From Anaerolineaceae bacterium oral taxon 439 (GTDB lineage: Bacteria; Chloroflexota; Anaerolineae; Anaerolineales; Anaerolineaceae), in contig CP017039.1 in assembly GCA_001717545.1 (NCBI GenBank), forward strand, positions 620,001 through 684,000: 64,000 bases of DNA. The letters run 5' to 3'. A program made the translations under genes and the position numbers. Position 1 is the first letter of the stretch. The number at the start of each line of letters is the position of its first letter. Under the pieces are notes generated by a model. The model had not been told where the DNA came from and ran no database searches. It saw nothing but the letters and a program-made list of their open reading frames with translations. Below are positions 44,133 to 52,734 of this stretch, one piece after another.

Positions 44133-45050
44133 TTACCAGGACGCGGTATCTCGGATCGCGGCTTTTATATCGCGATGGAGCCGGATGACGTCCGGATTTT
44201 CCGAGCTGACCGGGAGGAACGGGGCGCGCGTATCGCCAATATCGCAGCCGTCCAGCCGGACGATCGCTTTTACCGTTCCATACAGCGATCCGAACGTGCA
44301 GAGGCGGGCAATGAAGGCGGTGATCATTCGCTGGAGGTTCAGCGCGACGTCGATCCGGCCCTCGCGGATCAGGTTTTCCAGCTTCAGGTACAGCTCAGGC
44401 ATCGCGGCGTACGTCCCGCCGATTCCGGCGTCCGCACCCATGATCCGCCCGGCGAGATACTGCTCATCCGGCCCGTTGAAGACGATAAAATCTTTTCCGC
44501 CTTCTTCCTTGAAATGCATGATATCCTGAACGGATTCGGAGGAGCATTTAATCCCCGCGACCCGCTCGTTTTGAAGCATGCGCCGGAACATCGGCATCGA
44601 CAGGCTGTATCCTGTCAGCTGCGGAATGTTGTAAATAAAAAACGGAAGGTCGGCGGCTTCCGTAATCGCGGTCCAATGCCGATAGATACTTTCTTCGCCG
44701 GGGCGATAGTAAACGCAGGGGACGGCGGAGGTTGCGTGCGCTCCGGTTTCCGCCGCGTGGGCGGCGAGGTCGACCGCTTCGCGCGTCGCCGCCGTCCCGA
44801 CATGGACGATGATCGTCATATCCTCAGGCGCGGCCGATACGACGGCCTCGAGGATTTGCTTGCGTTCCGGGATGGAAAGGAGGAAGCCTTCGCCCGTACT
44901 GCCGCAGACGTACAGCGAGCGGACGCCTTTGGTATACTGGTATTGGACGAAATTCCGGGTAGCGGCGAGCGAAATCTCGCCTTTGGCGTCGAATGGCGTG
45001 TTCAGCGCGATCGTGACGTTCCGAAAACGGTTTACAGCATATTTTGTCAT
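44133..45050 (-). CDS. nanA: N-acetylneuraminate lyase-like (DHDPS family)
   Basis: A 305-residue TIM-barrel aldolase. The GSTGEGF motif (VCGSTGEGFLLS), the catalytic tyrosine in FFIYNIPQLTGYS and the Schiff-base lysine in AGIKCSSES match N-acetylneuraminate lyases better than dihydrodipicolinate synthase. It would split sialic acid into ManNAc and pyruvate. It is divergent from an ABC importer and near an N-acylglucosamine 2-epimerase, which supports the sialic-acid role. AAAGGGA precedes ATG 45050. Confidence 0.87.
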   Translation of the reverse strand: MTKYAVNRFRNVTIALNTPFDAKGEISLAATRNFVQYQYTKGVRSLYVCGSTGEGFLLSIPERKQILEAVVSAAPEDMTIIVHVGTAATREAVDLAAHAAETGAHATSAVPCVYYRPGEESIYRHWTAITEAADLPFFIYNIPQLTGYSLSMPMFRRMLQNERVAGIKCSSESVQDIMHFKEEGGKDFIVFNGPDEQYLAGRIMGADAGIGGTYAAMPELYLKLENLIREGRIDVALNLQRMITAFIARLCTFGSLYGTVKAIVRLDGCDIGDTRAPFLPVSSENPDVIRLHRDIKAAIRDTASW

Positions 45051-45317
45051 GGGTCCCTTTGCCTTTCAGTCTGACCGATATCAGAAAAAAACCTGAAAAA
45101 ATTCAAACGATTTTATTTTTTATACCGTGATTCTGCGAAAAAGTGGGTGGAAAATCGGTCGGAATAATCGTATTTTTAAATATTGGTGACAGAAGTCATG
45201 CGAAAATGGTTATCATCGTCTTGTTTAGTTCTTTGTTTATTTCAACTATAATATTGGATGTCAGAAAAGACGTGAATCATTCCTGAACGTCATTTCATCA
45301 TTCATGAGGAGATAAGT
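45051..45317. other. AT-rich divergent control region of the nan-type locus
   Basis: This 267-bp region separates nanA and the binding-protein gene. On the plus strand TATAAT lies at 45247-45252; the best -35 candidates (TTTAGT at 17 bp, TTGTTT at 20 bp) are poor. A TATAAA-like box exists on the minus strand near 45120. No gene is seen. Confidence 0.5.
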
Positions 45318-46601
45318 ATGAAAAAAATGATTGTGTTGTTTCTTGCGTTAGCCCTGTTGATCGGCGTCCTCCCGGTATCGGCTCAGGCGACCGAAATTAC
45401 CTGGTGGGCTTTCCCGACGTTCGCGACGGTCGACGACACCGTTGGTAAATACGAGCAATCGGTAATTGACGCATTCCAGGCCGCAAACCCGGATATCACC
45501 GTCAAGCTCGAAATGATTGACTTCCAATCCGGTCCGGAAAAAATTGCCACTGCGATCGAAGGCGGTACGGCGCCTGACGTTCTCTTCGATGCTCCGGGCC
45601 GTATCATTGACTACGGAAAGAATGGAAAACTTGCAACCTTAGACGACCTGTTCACCGACGAATACAAGGCTGATATAGCGAACGAAAATATTATCGGTGC
45701 CTGCTCGGACGGCGAGCACTATTATATGTATCCCTTTTCAACATTTCCATTTGTTATGGCATACAACAAGACCCTCCTTGAAAAAGAAGGTCTGCTTGAT
45801 TTGGTCAACCTCGAAGGTGACCGTACTTGGACAACTGAAAAATTCACCGAACTCAATACCGCTTTAGCGGAAAAAGGTGTGATGGGACCGATCGTTTTCT
45901 GTCAAGCTCAGGGCGGCGACCAGGGGACACGCGCGTTCATCCAAAACCTCTACTCAGCCCAGATGCTGAATCCTGAAATGACCGAATGGACGCTGAATAG
46001 CGAAGCCGGTATCAAGGCCATGCAGTATGTTGTCGACGAAGTCAATGCCGGTCATTTAACCGAAGGCATTACCTATGCCGGAACCCCCGCTATTGAAGCA
46101 TTCGTTGCTGGCACGGTTTCTGGCACACTGCTTTGGACTCCAGCCAACGCAAAAAACCACGCCGCAACGCTTGAAGAGAATGGTATTGAAGTCATTGCTA
46201 TGCCCTATCCGTCGGACGATGAAACTCCAGATTTGGAGTATTACGTCGGCGGCTTCGCCGTCTTCAATAACGGCGACGACGCCAAAATCGAAGCCGCGAA
46301 GAAATTCATCCAGTTCTTAGCCGATGATAAAGTTGTTGGACCGCAAAATGTTCTCGCGAGCAATGCATTTCCAGTTCGAACGTCCTTCGGAGATCTGTAT
46401 CCCGGGAATGAAGAAATGAAGTTTTATGCCTCATTGACAAAATATTATAGCCCGTACTACAACACGATCGACGGATTCGCGGGAATGCGTCCGGCGTGGT
46501 GGAGCAACCTCCAGGCGGCTCTGACCGGAGAAAAGACCGCTGAACAGGCGATGAACGATTTCGTTACTGACGCGAACAAGGCTTACGCCGACGCTCAGTA
46601 A
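45318..46601 (+). CDS. Sugar-binding protein, family 1 ABC importer (probable sialic acid)
   Basis: A 427-residue extracytoplasmic binding protein. Signal peptide MKKMIVLFLALALLIGVLPV with cleavage near VSAQA and no lipobox. The mature part begins ITWWAFPTF and has the family 1 pattern (NPDITVKLEMIDFQSGPEKI, GTAPDVLFDAP). GAGGAG precedes the ATG. Linked genes suggest N-acetylneuraminate or a related amino sugar. A terminator-like hairpin follows, before the permeases. Confidence 0.9.
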   Translation: MKKMIVLFLALALLIGVLPVSAQATEITWWAFPTFATVDDTVGKYEQSVIDAFQAANPDITVKLEMIDFQSGPEKIATAIEGGTAPDVLFDAPGRIIDYGKNGKLATLDDLFTDEYKADIANENIIGACSDGEHYYMYPFSTFPFVMAYNKTLLEKEGLLDLVNLEGDRTWTTEKFTELNTALAEKGVMGPIVFCQAQGGDQGTRAFIQNLYSAQMLNPEMTEWTLNSEAGIKAMQYVVDEVNAGHLTEGITYAGTPAIEAFVAGTVSGTLLWTPANAKNHAATLEENGIEVIAMPYPSDDETPDLEYYVGGFAVFNNGDDAKIEAAKKFIQFLADDKVVGPQNVLASNAFPVRTSFGDLYPGNEEMKFYASLTKYYSPYYNTIDGFAGMRPAWWSNLQAALTGEKTAEQAMNDFVTDANKAYADAQ

Positions 46602-46621
46602 TCGTCAGTCTCAGGAAATTG

Positions 46622-46659
46622 AAAACTGCGGGTGGGGTAAAACCTACCCGCGGTTTTTT
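46622..46659 (+). terminator. Intercistronic terminator/attenuating hairpin
   Basis: AAAAC plus GCGGGT (46622-46633) pair with ACCCGC plus GTTTT (46646-46657), followed by Ts. It lies between the binding protein and the permease genes, so most transcripts probably stop here and the permeases are made at lower levels. Confidence 0.82.
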
Positions 46660-46749
46660 CAGGAAACGCGCTGAGCGCTCTCTCGCCAAAAATCATAAAC
46701 TTTTAATTCGTCCGACAGGGCAACACTCAAAATCTACGAGGGAATTCCG

Positions 46750-47655
46750 ATGCAAGCAAATAAAGTGATGACCATGAAGCAGGCAAATCAGCGAGAGGCG
46801 ATAACTGCCTACCTGTTTTTATTACCCGCGCTGATTTTCTTCTTCGTCTTTGTCGTCGTCCCAATTGGACAGGGAATGTGGACCAGCTTCTTCAACTACA
46901 CGATGAAACATTACCAATGGATCGGGATCGGAAACTATATTGAATTACTCAGCGACCAGGTTTTTTTGAAATCGCTTGGGAATACGATCCTGTTAGTTGT
47001 CGCAGCTGTCCCCGTGATCGTCGTTTTCAGTATTTTCGCCTCGGTCACGCTTTACGAAAAAAGCGCCTGGGTCCGTTCTCTTTTCCGCGGGATTTTCTAT
47101 TTACCGGTCGTTACCGGTACCGTCTCGGTTATCGTCGTCTGGAAATGGATGTTCGACCCATTGACCGGTATTCTGAACTTCGTTCTCAAGGACGCCGGGA
47201 TTATAACGCGCAACATCAACTGGCTCGGGGATAAACGTTTTGCACTTTGGGCGATCGCGCTCGTCCTTTTTACGACTTCGGTCGGTCAGCCGATCATCCT
47301 TTTTATCGCCGCGCTCGGGAATCTCGATAAGTCGCAGGTCGAGGCGGCCGAGATCGACGGCGCGAACAGAGCGCAGATTTTCCGTTACGTCGAATGGCCG
47401 GGAATCATGCCGACGACGCTCTACGTTGTCGTTATTACGACAATTAATACTTTCCAATGTTTCTCTCTAATCCAGTTACTGACTTCCGGAGGGCCAAACT
47501 TTAACACGAGTACGATCATGTATCAGGTCTACGAGACCGCCTTTCGCCTCCACCGCTACGGCTATGCCAACGCGATGGGCGTCGTCTTGGCGATCTTTAT
47601 CGTTCTTTTCAGTACGGTTCAATTCCGCGTTTTCAACGCGAATATTGATTATTAG
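46750..47655 (+). CDS. Sugar ABC transporter permease (MalF/UgpA type)
   Basis: A 301-residue six-helix permease with the EAA-loop motif EAAEIDGANRAQIFRYVEWP near residue 200, which docks the ATPase. GAGGGA precedes ATG 46750. It pairs with the next gene. Confidence 0.93.
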   Translation: MQANKVMTMKQANQREAITAYLFLLPALIFFFVFVVVPIGQGMWTSFFNYTMKHYQWIGIGNYIELLSDQVFLKSLGNTILLVVAAVPVIVVFSIFASVTLYEKSAWVRSLFRGIFYLPVVTGTVSVIVVWKWMFDPLTGILNFVLKDAGIITRNINWLGDKRFALWAIALVLFTTSVGQPIILFIAALGNLDKSQVEAAEIDGANRAQIFRYVEWPGIMPTTLYVVVITTINTFQCFSLIQLLTSGGPNFNTSTIMYQVYETAFRLHRYGYANAMGVVLAIFIVLFSTVQFRVFNANIDY

Positions 47656-47666
47656 GAGCGTTCGTC

Positions 47667-48494
47667 ATGGGATACAAAAAGTATAGTCCCTTTAATATCA
47701 TTTCGACGATTCTGCTGTTGATCGTAACGTTCATTTTCGTTTTTCCGTTCTACTGGGTTGTCACCGGCTCGCTCAAGGAACAGCGGGTTACAGTAAAGTT
47801 GCCGCCGGAGTGGTTTCCTCTTTCGCCAACAATAGCTAACTATCAAACATTATTTAAGAACCCGGCATTACAATGGTTCGGGAACTCGGTCATTATTTCG
47901 CTCATCGCCATGGTGCTTGTCTGCACCGTTGCTGCGCTCGCGGGTTACGTATTAGCTAAGAAAAAATTCCCGGGACGAAACCTGATATTTTCAATGTTCG
48001 TTGGCGCGATGGCGCTTCCGAAGCAGGTCGTCCTCGTGCCGCTGGTGAAGCTGGTTTCCTCCTGGGGAATGCATGATACGCTCTGGGCGGTTATTTTACC
48101 GTCGGTCGGCTGGCCGTTTGGGATCTTTTTAATGAAGCAGTTCAGCGAAACGGTTCCGAACGAGATTCTTGAAGCGGCGAAGATCGACGGCTGCGGCGAG
48201 TTTCAGACGTTTCGCTCGGTCGTGCTGCCAATTGTCCGTCCGGGGGTCGGCGCGCTGGCGATTTTCACGTTTATTTCGACCTGGAACGACTATTTTCTGC
48301 AATTGATCATGCTGAACAGCCGGACGGCGCTGACGCTCCAGCTGGGGATCGCGACGCTCCAGGCTGAATTCGCAACCAACTATGGCGCATTGATGGCCGG
48401 CGCGACGTTCGCCGCGCTGCCGATCGTCCTGGTCTTCCTGCTCTTCCAGAACGCGTTTACGCAGGGGATTACGATGGGCGCGGTTAAAGGCTGA
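47667..48494 (+). CDS. Sugar ABC transporter permease (MalG/UgpE type)
   Basis: A 275-residue six-helix permease. The EAA loop is EAAKIDGCGEFQTFRSVVLP. TAGGAGC precedes ATG 47667, 11 bp after its partner. No ATPase gene of this importer is present, so a shared MsmK/MalK-type ATPase elsewhere is expected. Confidence 0.93.
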   Translation: MGYKKYSPFNIISTILLLIVTFIFVFPFYWVVTGSLKEQRVTVKLPPEWFPLSPTIANYQTLFKNPALQWFGNSVIISLIAMVLVCTVAALAGYVLAKKKFPGRNLIFSMFVGAMALPKQVVLVPLVKLVSSWGMHDTLWAVILPSVGWPFGIFLMKQFSETVPNEILEAAKIDGCGEFQTFRSVVLPIVRPGVGALAIFTFISTWNDYFLQLIMLNSRTALTLQLGIATLQAEFATNYGALMAGATFAALPIVLVFLLFQNAFTQGITMGAVKG

Positions 48495-48549
48495 CGCAGT
48501 ATTCCGGGCGTTTGGTTTCAGGATTCGGAACGCGGGGCGGGAATTCCGG

Positions 48550-49245
48550 TTAATGACGTAGGTAAAAGCTTTCGTCTTCGGTTCCGTCCCGCGGTATGTT
48601 TCCGGCGTTCCGGATAACGTACCTTCGGAGCCCGTCGTAAGCGACATGTGTCGAAAGGAAGAGAACGGGACCGAACGAGAAAAGCGGAATGACGATCAGC
48701 GACAGCGGCAGCTTCCATCCATAAATGAAGCCGACGATCAGCGCGCTGAATAAAACGATCAGGTTGCGCGGGGCAGCGAGGAACGCTAATTGCAGGCTGT
48801 TCCTGAAGATGACGCCGGGGGATAAGTCGACGATCGCCAGCATCGGCCAGAGATAGAACGAAGTCGCCAGCCAGACGAAAGCGAGCGCAACGCAGAGGAC
48901 CGCCGCGACCGTAAGCAGCGGGTTCCCGACGCTCATCCGGTAGTAAAGCGACGCCGCGAAGATCGAGGCGGCTCCGAGGATCAGGACGGCGAAACCGACG
49001 GCGAGCGAACGCCTGAATTCGCGTTTGAACGCGGTAAAATAATCTCGACGGAGCGAATACGGTTCGTTCCTGAAAATACGAAGGAAGACAGCCGCTCCGG
49101 CGACGAACGCGGACGGAATCCCGACGATCGTCAGGAACGTCAGGCTCATGAGAAGATTCACGGCGACGATGTCGCTGAAATGTTGGATGAAAGCGGAGAT
49201 AAACGGTTTTAGCCCGAAGCGGTAAGTTTGGAGATCGTCGTCCAT
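48550..49245 (-). CDS. YesL/DUF624 family membrane protein
   Basis: A 231-residue membrane protein with about five helices; it starts with the DUF624-like pattern (FISAFIQHFSDIVAVNLLMS) and contains LQLAFLAAPRNLIVLFSALI. YesL proteins often sit beside carbohydrate ABC transporters, including sialic-acid loci, but their function is unknown. It is on the opposite strand to its neighbours. AAAGGAA precedes ATG 49245. Confidence 0.8.
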   Translation of the reverse strand: MDDDLQTYRFGLKPFISAFIQHFSDIVAVNLLMSLTFLTIVGIPSAFVAGAAVFLRIFRNEPYSLRRDYFTAFKREFRRSLAVGFAVLILGAASIFAASLYYRMSVGNPLLTVAAVLCVALAFVWLATSFYLWPMLAIVDLSPGVIFRNSLQLAFLAAPRNLIVLFSALIVGFIYGWKLPLSLIVIPLFSFGPVLFLSTHVAYDGLRRYVIRNAGNIPRDGTEDESFYLRH

Positions 49246-49317
49246 GCGAATTCCTTTCAGCGGTTGAAACGGCTGAAGCCAGATTAAAACGATTATAAAC
49301 GATCGAGGAGAATCAGG

Positions 49318-50532
49318 ATGATGAAACGAGACGAGTTTTTAAGGATTCAGGAAAGATATCGCGACGCTTTATTGAAGGATTGTATTCCGTTCTGGTTAAA
49401 AAATGGGATGGACGCGGAATACGGCGGGATGTGCACGTATTTGGATCGGGAAGGGAAGCGGTACGTTTCCGATAAAAGCGTCTGGCTGAACGGGCGCGCG
49501 GCCTGGGTTTTCGCGCTGCTCTGCGAAACGTACGGCGAAAGAACGGATTGGAAAGCGGCGGCGTATAGCTGTCTGGATTTTTTGAACCAGTACTGTATCG
49601 ATCCGGCGGACGGGCGGATGTATTTTTCGGTGACCCGCGAGGGAAAACCGCTCCGAAAGCGCCGTTATTTTTTCAGCGAGACGTTTTATACGATTGCCAA
49701 CGCGCAATCGTATCGATCTTTCGGAGATCTTCAGGCGCTCGGAACGGCGCGGAAATATTACGATTTCCTGCTGGCGATGTATGACGATCCTGCGGCCGAT
49801 CCGTTCAGGATTACGCCGAAGGTGTACGCCGAAACGCGGTCCGGGCGTGCGTTTGCGCGGCCGATGATCCTGCTGAACGTGACGCACGAAATGCACCGCT
49901 GCGATCCGGAACGGGCTGAGCTTTACGAATCGCGCGGCAGGTCTTTGACCAGCGACATATTCCGGTATTTTTATAAAGAGGATTTCGGCGTTTTCCTTGA
50001 GTCGGTCGGCCCGAACGGCGAGTTCATGGCCGACGCTGCGGGCGGACGTACGATTAATCCGGGACATACGATCGAAGGGGTCTGGTTCCTGCTGAATCAG
50101 GCGAAGCTTTCGGGCGACGCCGCGCTCGTTCGGAAGGCGGCGTCGATCTTTGACCGGGCGACCGAGCTCGGGTGGGACGAGCGCTACGGGGGGATCCTGG
50201 CGTTTATTGACGCGCTGAATTTTCCGCCGGAGCAGCTCGAACACGACATGAAGCTGTGGTGGCCGATGACGGAGACGCTGATCAGCGCGGTTATGCTGCA
50301 CGAGATGACGGGCGAAGCGAAATATTGGGACTGGTTCGTAAAAGCGGACGCTTATTCGTTTGAGCGGTTCGCCGATCCGGCGTATGGGGAGTGGTTCGGG
50401 TATTTGCGGCGCGATGGGACGCCGACGGATCCGCCCTGCAAGGGGAATCTGTTTAAGGGGTGTTTTCATCTTCCGCGGGCGCTGCTGCTGGTGGACGCCT
50501 GTTTGGGGCGGTTGGCGGATCGGGCGGCGTAA
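49318..50532 (+). CDS. N-acylglucosamine 2-epimerase (AGE/RenBP family)
   Basis: A 404-residue (alpha/alpha)6-barrel enzyme. Motifs include GGMCTYLDREGKRYVSDKSV, SVWLNGRAAWVFALL, NPGHTIEGVWFLLNQ and LKLWWPMTE-type residues (HDMKLWWPMTETL), with the late PCKGNLFKGCFHLPRALLL carrying an active-site histidine. It interconverts ManNAc and GlcNAc. Together with NanA this gives a phosphorylation-independent route from sialic acid to GlcNAc. GGAG precedes ATG 49318 (49321 also possible). Confidence 0.9.
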   Translation: MMKRDEFLRIQERYRDALLKDCIPFWLKNGMDAEYGGMCTYLDREGKRYVSDKSVWLNGRAAWVFALLCETYGERTDWKAAAYSCLDFLNQYCIDPADGRMYFSVTREGKPLRKRRYFFSETFYTIANAQSYRSFGDLQALGTARKYYDFLLAMYDDPAADPFRITPKVYAETRSGRAFARPMILLNVTHEMHRCDPERAELYESRGRSLTSDIFRYFYKEDFGVFLESVGPNGEFMADAAGGRTINPGHTIEGVWFLLNQAKLSGDAALVRKAASIFDRATELGWDERYGGILAFIDALNFPPEQLEHDMKLWWPMTETLISAVMLHEMTGEAKYWDWFVKADAYSFERFADPAYGEWFGYLRRDGTPTDPPCKGNLFKGCFHLPRALLLVDACLGRLADRAA

Positions 50533-50651
50533 GGCTTATGGGGGCGGCGCGCCGTTCTAAACCGTTCGGGCTGCGCTCCGGAAGTAAGGACACAATTCCC
50601 AGAAACGACACGCCGCCTTCGATATCAATCCGGTGGAAAGGGGAATGCCTG

Positions 50652-51062
50652 ATGAAAGCGCTTAGTATTCGTCAGCCTTGGGCCTGGCTGATTGTGTATG
50701 GTGCGAAAACCGTTGAAAATTGAAGCTGGAAAACGGCTTTTCGCGGCCGCTTTTACGTTCACGCTTCAGAGAAGTTTGATATGTCAATTCAGGAATATGC
50801 TGTCTTCAAGCGCGACCTTGAGGCGGACGCGAGAGAAGACGGTTTTGAACTGACGATGCCCGCGACGGCTGCGGATTTTGAGCGCGGCGGGATTATTGGA
50901 TCGGTCGGCCTTGTCGATTGTGTGACGGAGTGTGAGGGTGAAGTCGATTGCTCATGGCATAATCCTGGGGATTTCGCTTTTCTTCTTGATAACGCCGAAC
51001 CGCTCCCATTCCGACCGATGAAAGGAAAGCTTCATTTTTTTGAAGTTGAGGAGGCTGATTGA
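50652..51062 (+). pseudogene. ASCH-domain protein gene interrupted by one TGA
   Basis: MKALSIRQPWAWLIVYGAKT is the typical ASCH N-terminus. After VEN, codon 24 (50721-50723) is TGA; the frame then continues SWKTAFRGRFYVHASEKFD and on to DFAFLLDNAEPLPFRPMKGK, stopping at 51060-51062. Family members usually have IENRSWRT here, so the TGA most likely comes from CGA (Arg) by one C-to-T change. The intact protein would have 136 residues and probably bind RNA or a modified nucleoside. A terminator follows. An internal restart at 50781 is possible but would lack the first strand. Confidence 0.78.
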
Positions 51063-51153
51063 AATTGAACGGTGTGCCTGCCGGTTCGGAAATGACATGA
51101 CGCTGCGGAAGGGGTGGAAAGTGCCCCCAAGGGAGACGCACTGTGAAAATGAG

Positions 51154-51180
51154 ACGCGGGGAAGAATCCCGGCGTTTTTT
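51154..51180 (+). terminator. Intrinsic terminator after the ASCH gene
   Basis: ACGC-G-GGG pairs with CCC-G-GCGT (one G.G mismatch) around a 6-nt loop, followed by six Ts at 51175-51180. Confidence 0.68.
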
Positions 51181-51203
51181 AATTGGCAGCGCGAAAAAAA
51201 GGA

Positions 51204-51232
51204 TTGACTGTTGTTGAAAGATATGGTAACAT
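51204..51232 (+). promoter_or_regulatory. Promoter of the ECF transporter operon
   Basis: TTGACT (51204-51209), 17 bp and TAACAT (51227-51232). The expected start point falls at the left edge of the palindromic operator. Confidence 0.8.
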
Positions 51233-51236
51233 CTGA

Positions 51237-51260
51237 ATTAGGTAAAACCTTTTACCTAAT
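51237..51260 (+). promoter_or_regulatory. 24-bp palindromic operator at the ECF operon start point
   Basis: ATTAGGTAAAA (51237-51247) and TTTTACCTAAT (51250-51260) are perfect 11-bp arms around CC. The position over the transcription start fits a repressor site. The LacI-type protein encoded at 56610, just after this operon, is the obvious candidate. A T-rich stretch follows, so a 5' RNA hairpin is also possible. Confidence 0.78.
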
Positions 51261-51296
51261 CATTTTTTTCTACATTTTTAAAGGAGAAAAGCTGCA

Positions 51297-51905
51297 ATGA
51301 ACAAGAACATGAGCAAAATCAGCAGGATGGTTATTTTTCTGATTCCGGTCTGTATCGCGATTAACCTGGTCGGGGGACAGTTGGCGATCATGCTGAAGCT
51401 CCCGGTTTTTCTGGATGCGATCGGTACGATTATTGCCGGCGCGCTCTGCGGACCGGTTCCGGGCATGATGGTTGGACTGATTACCAATCTGATTAACGCT
51501 ATTTCGCTGCCTACGATTTTAGGCTATGCCATTATCAACGTGGTTTTTGGCTTGATCGCGGGGCTTTTATCGAGGAAAGGGATGTTCCTGACGTTGCCGA
51601 AGGTCCTGCTCTCAGCCGTGATTTTTGCGGTAATGGCTTGCGCGATGGCGATTCCGATCACGATAACGTTCTTCGGTGGCTTTGCGGGTACCGGCGCGAC
51701 GGTGATTGTTTCTTTTCTGATGACGGCGGGTTGGGGTCTCCTGCCGGCTACAGTCGTAAGTGAGTTGTGTACTGAGCTGCTGGATAAATTCTGTACGTTG
51801 ATGATATGTTATTTCATTTTGAAAAGTATGTCCGATCGCTTCCTGGTTAAGCTTCCTTTGGGGGATATTTATATCAGAGGCAAGCGAACCGCGAAGGCTG
51901 AATGA
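51297..51905 (+). CDS. ECF transporter S component (substrate-specific membrane protein)
   Basis: A 202-residue protein with five to six helices, typical of ECF S components: an N-terminal MNKNMSKISRMVIFLIPVCI helix, LDAIGTIIAGALCGPVPGMM and GYAIINVVFGLIAGLLSRKG. It binds the imported small molecule; the substrate cannot be read from sequence. AAAGGAG precedes ATG 51297. It is the first gene of S-T-A1-A2-M20-amidotransferase. Confidence 0.85.
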   Translation: MNKNMSKISRMVIFLIPVCIAINLVGGQLAIMLKLPVFLDAIGTIIAGALCGPVPGMMVGLITNLINAISLPTILGYAIINVVFGLIAGLLSRKGMFLTLPKVLLSAVIFAVMACAMAIPITITFFGGFAGTGATVIVSFLMTAGWGLLPATVVSELCTELLDKFCTLMICYFILKSMSDRFLVKLPLGDIYIRGKRTAKAE

Positions 51906-51944
51906 CAGTGAGGCATGCCGATTTTTTGACTGAGGAGAGAAGAA

Positions 51945-52733
51945 ATGGCGTCTGCTTTTGTTGAACGGTTTTCCGCGCCGCGGCGCACTGGTAATTTTAT
52001 ATTGGATTTGCATCCGTTGGTAAAGCTGAACGTTATGATCTCGTTATGCGCGCTGAACTTCCTGTTTGATTCGCTGTACGGCTCTCTGGGTCTTTGTGTT
52101 TTTTCTTTCCTGATAGCGGTCGCGGCAGGTAAATTCCGTTCCTTTTTTAAGATTTATTCAAGGGTTATTCTATTTTTCGGTTTATTCTGGTTTATTTTTA
52201 ACGCGGCGTTTTCAGGAGGAGAGAACGTTATTTTTCAGCTGGCTGGGATTCGCGTTTCTGATGAAAGTCTCTTAAAAGGTTTTTCTTCCAGCCTGCTGAT
52301 TTTAGGATTCAGCGGAATCTTCCTTCTTTTTTTTCAGCTGACGCCAATGAGTGAACTGATGCTGGCGTTTGAGAATCTGGGAATGTCCCGAACCGCGTCG
52401 TTTATTTTCCTGTCGACGTTTCAGAGCATTATCGATCTTTCAGTTAACGCGAAAATGATCATGGAATCCCAGAAATCCCGCGGCATCGAAACGGATGGAA
52501 ATCTGTTCATTCGTTTGAAGGCCTATCTTCCTGTGCTTGGCCCATTGGTCCTGAGCGCTGTCGCCAGTACGGAAGAGAAAACGATTGCGATGGAAGCGCG
52601 GGCTTTCTCTGCGTCAGGGAAACCTACGCAACTCTGTCAGCTTCCAAGATTTGACGCTGTCCAGATTGGAATGGTTGTTTTAGCAAATCTGGCGCTGATC
52701 GTGGGTATCGTGCTGCGAGTTCGGGGGGTTTAA
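51945..52733 (+). CDS. ecfT: ECF transporter transmembrane subunit EcfT
   Basis: A 262-residue membrane protein with N-terminal helices beginning at HPLVKLNVMISLCALNFLFD. The coupling-helix motif is represented by MESQKSRGIET, and a related EARAFSASG segment follows, matching the two ARG-type ATPase-contact motifs of EcfT in diverged form. It couples ATPase action to the S component. It ends 1 bp before ecfA1. Confidence 0.88.
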   Translation: MASAFVERFSAPRRTGNFILDLHPLVKLNVMISLCALNFLFDSLYGSLGLCVFSFLIAVAAGKFRSFFKIYSRVILFFGLFWFIFNAAFSGGENVIFQLAGIRVSDESLLKGFSSSLLILGFSGIFLLFFQLTPMSELMLAFENLGMSRTASFIFLSTFQSIIDLSVNAKMIMESQKSRGIETDGNLFIRLKAYLPVLGPLVLSAVASTEEKTIAMEARAFSASGKPTQLCQLPRFDAVQIGMVVLANLALIVGIVLRVRGV

Positions 52734-52734
52734 G

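Noticed and set aside
46628-46651. GGTAAAACC in the hairpin after the binding-protein gene as a second copy of the ECF operator
   Set aside because: Only the centre is similar; the arms differ and the structure with its T-run is a terminator.
49396-50469. Long minus-strand frame (357 codons) over the AGE epimerase gene
   Set aside because: Antisense shadow of a conserved gene in GC-rich DNA; composition is Arg/Pro-rich and without motifs.
50721-50723. TGA in the ASCH gene as a second selenocysteine codon
   Set aside because: The family has Arg at this position, not Cys, and there is no redox motif; a CGA-to-TGA change is simpler.
51063-51296. Riboswitch in the leader of the ECF operon
   Set aside because: After the predicted start point only the palindrome and a short AT-rich leader remain; no known vitamin-riboswitch motifs were recognised.
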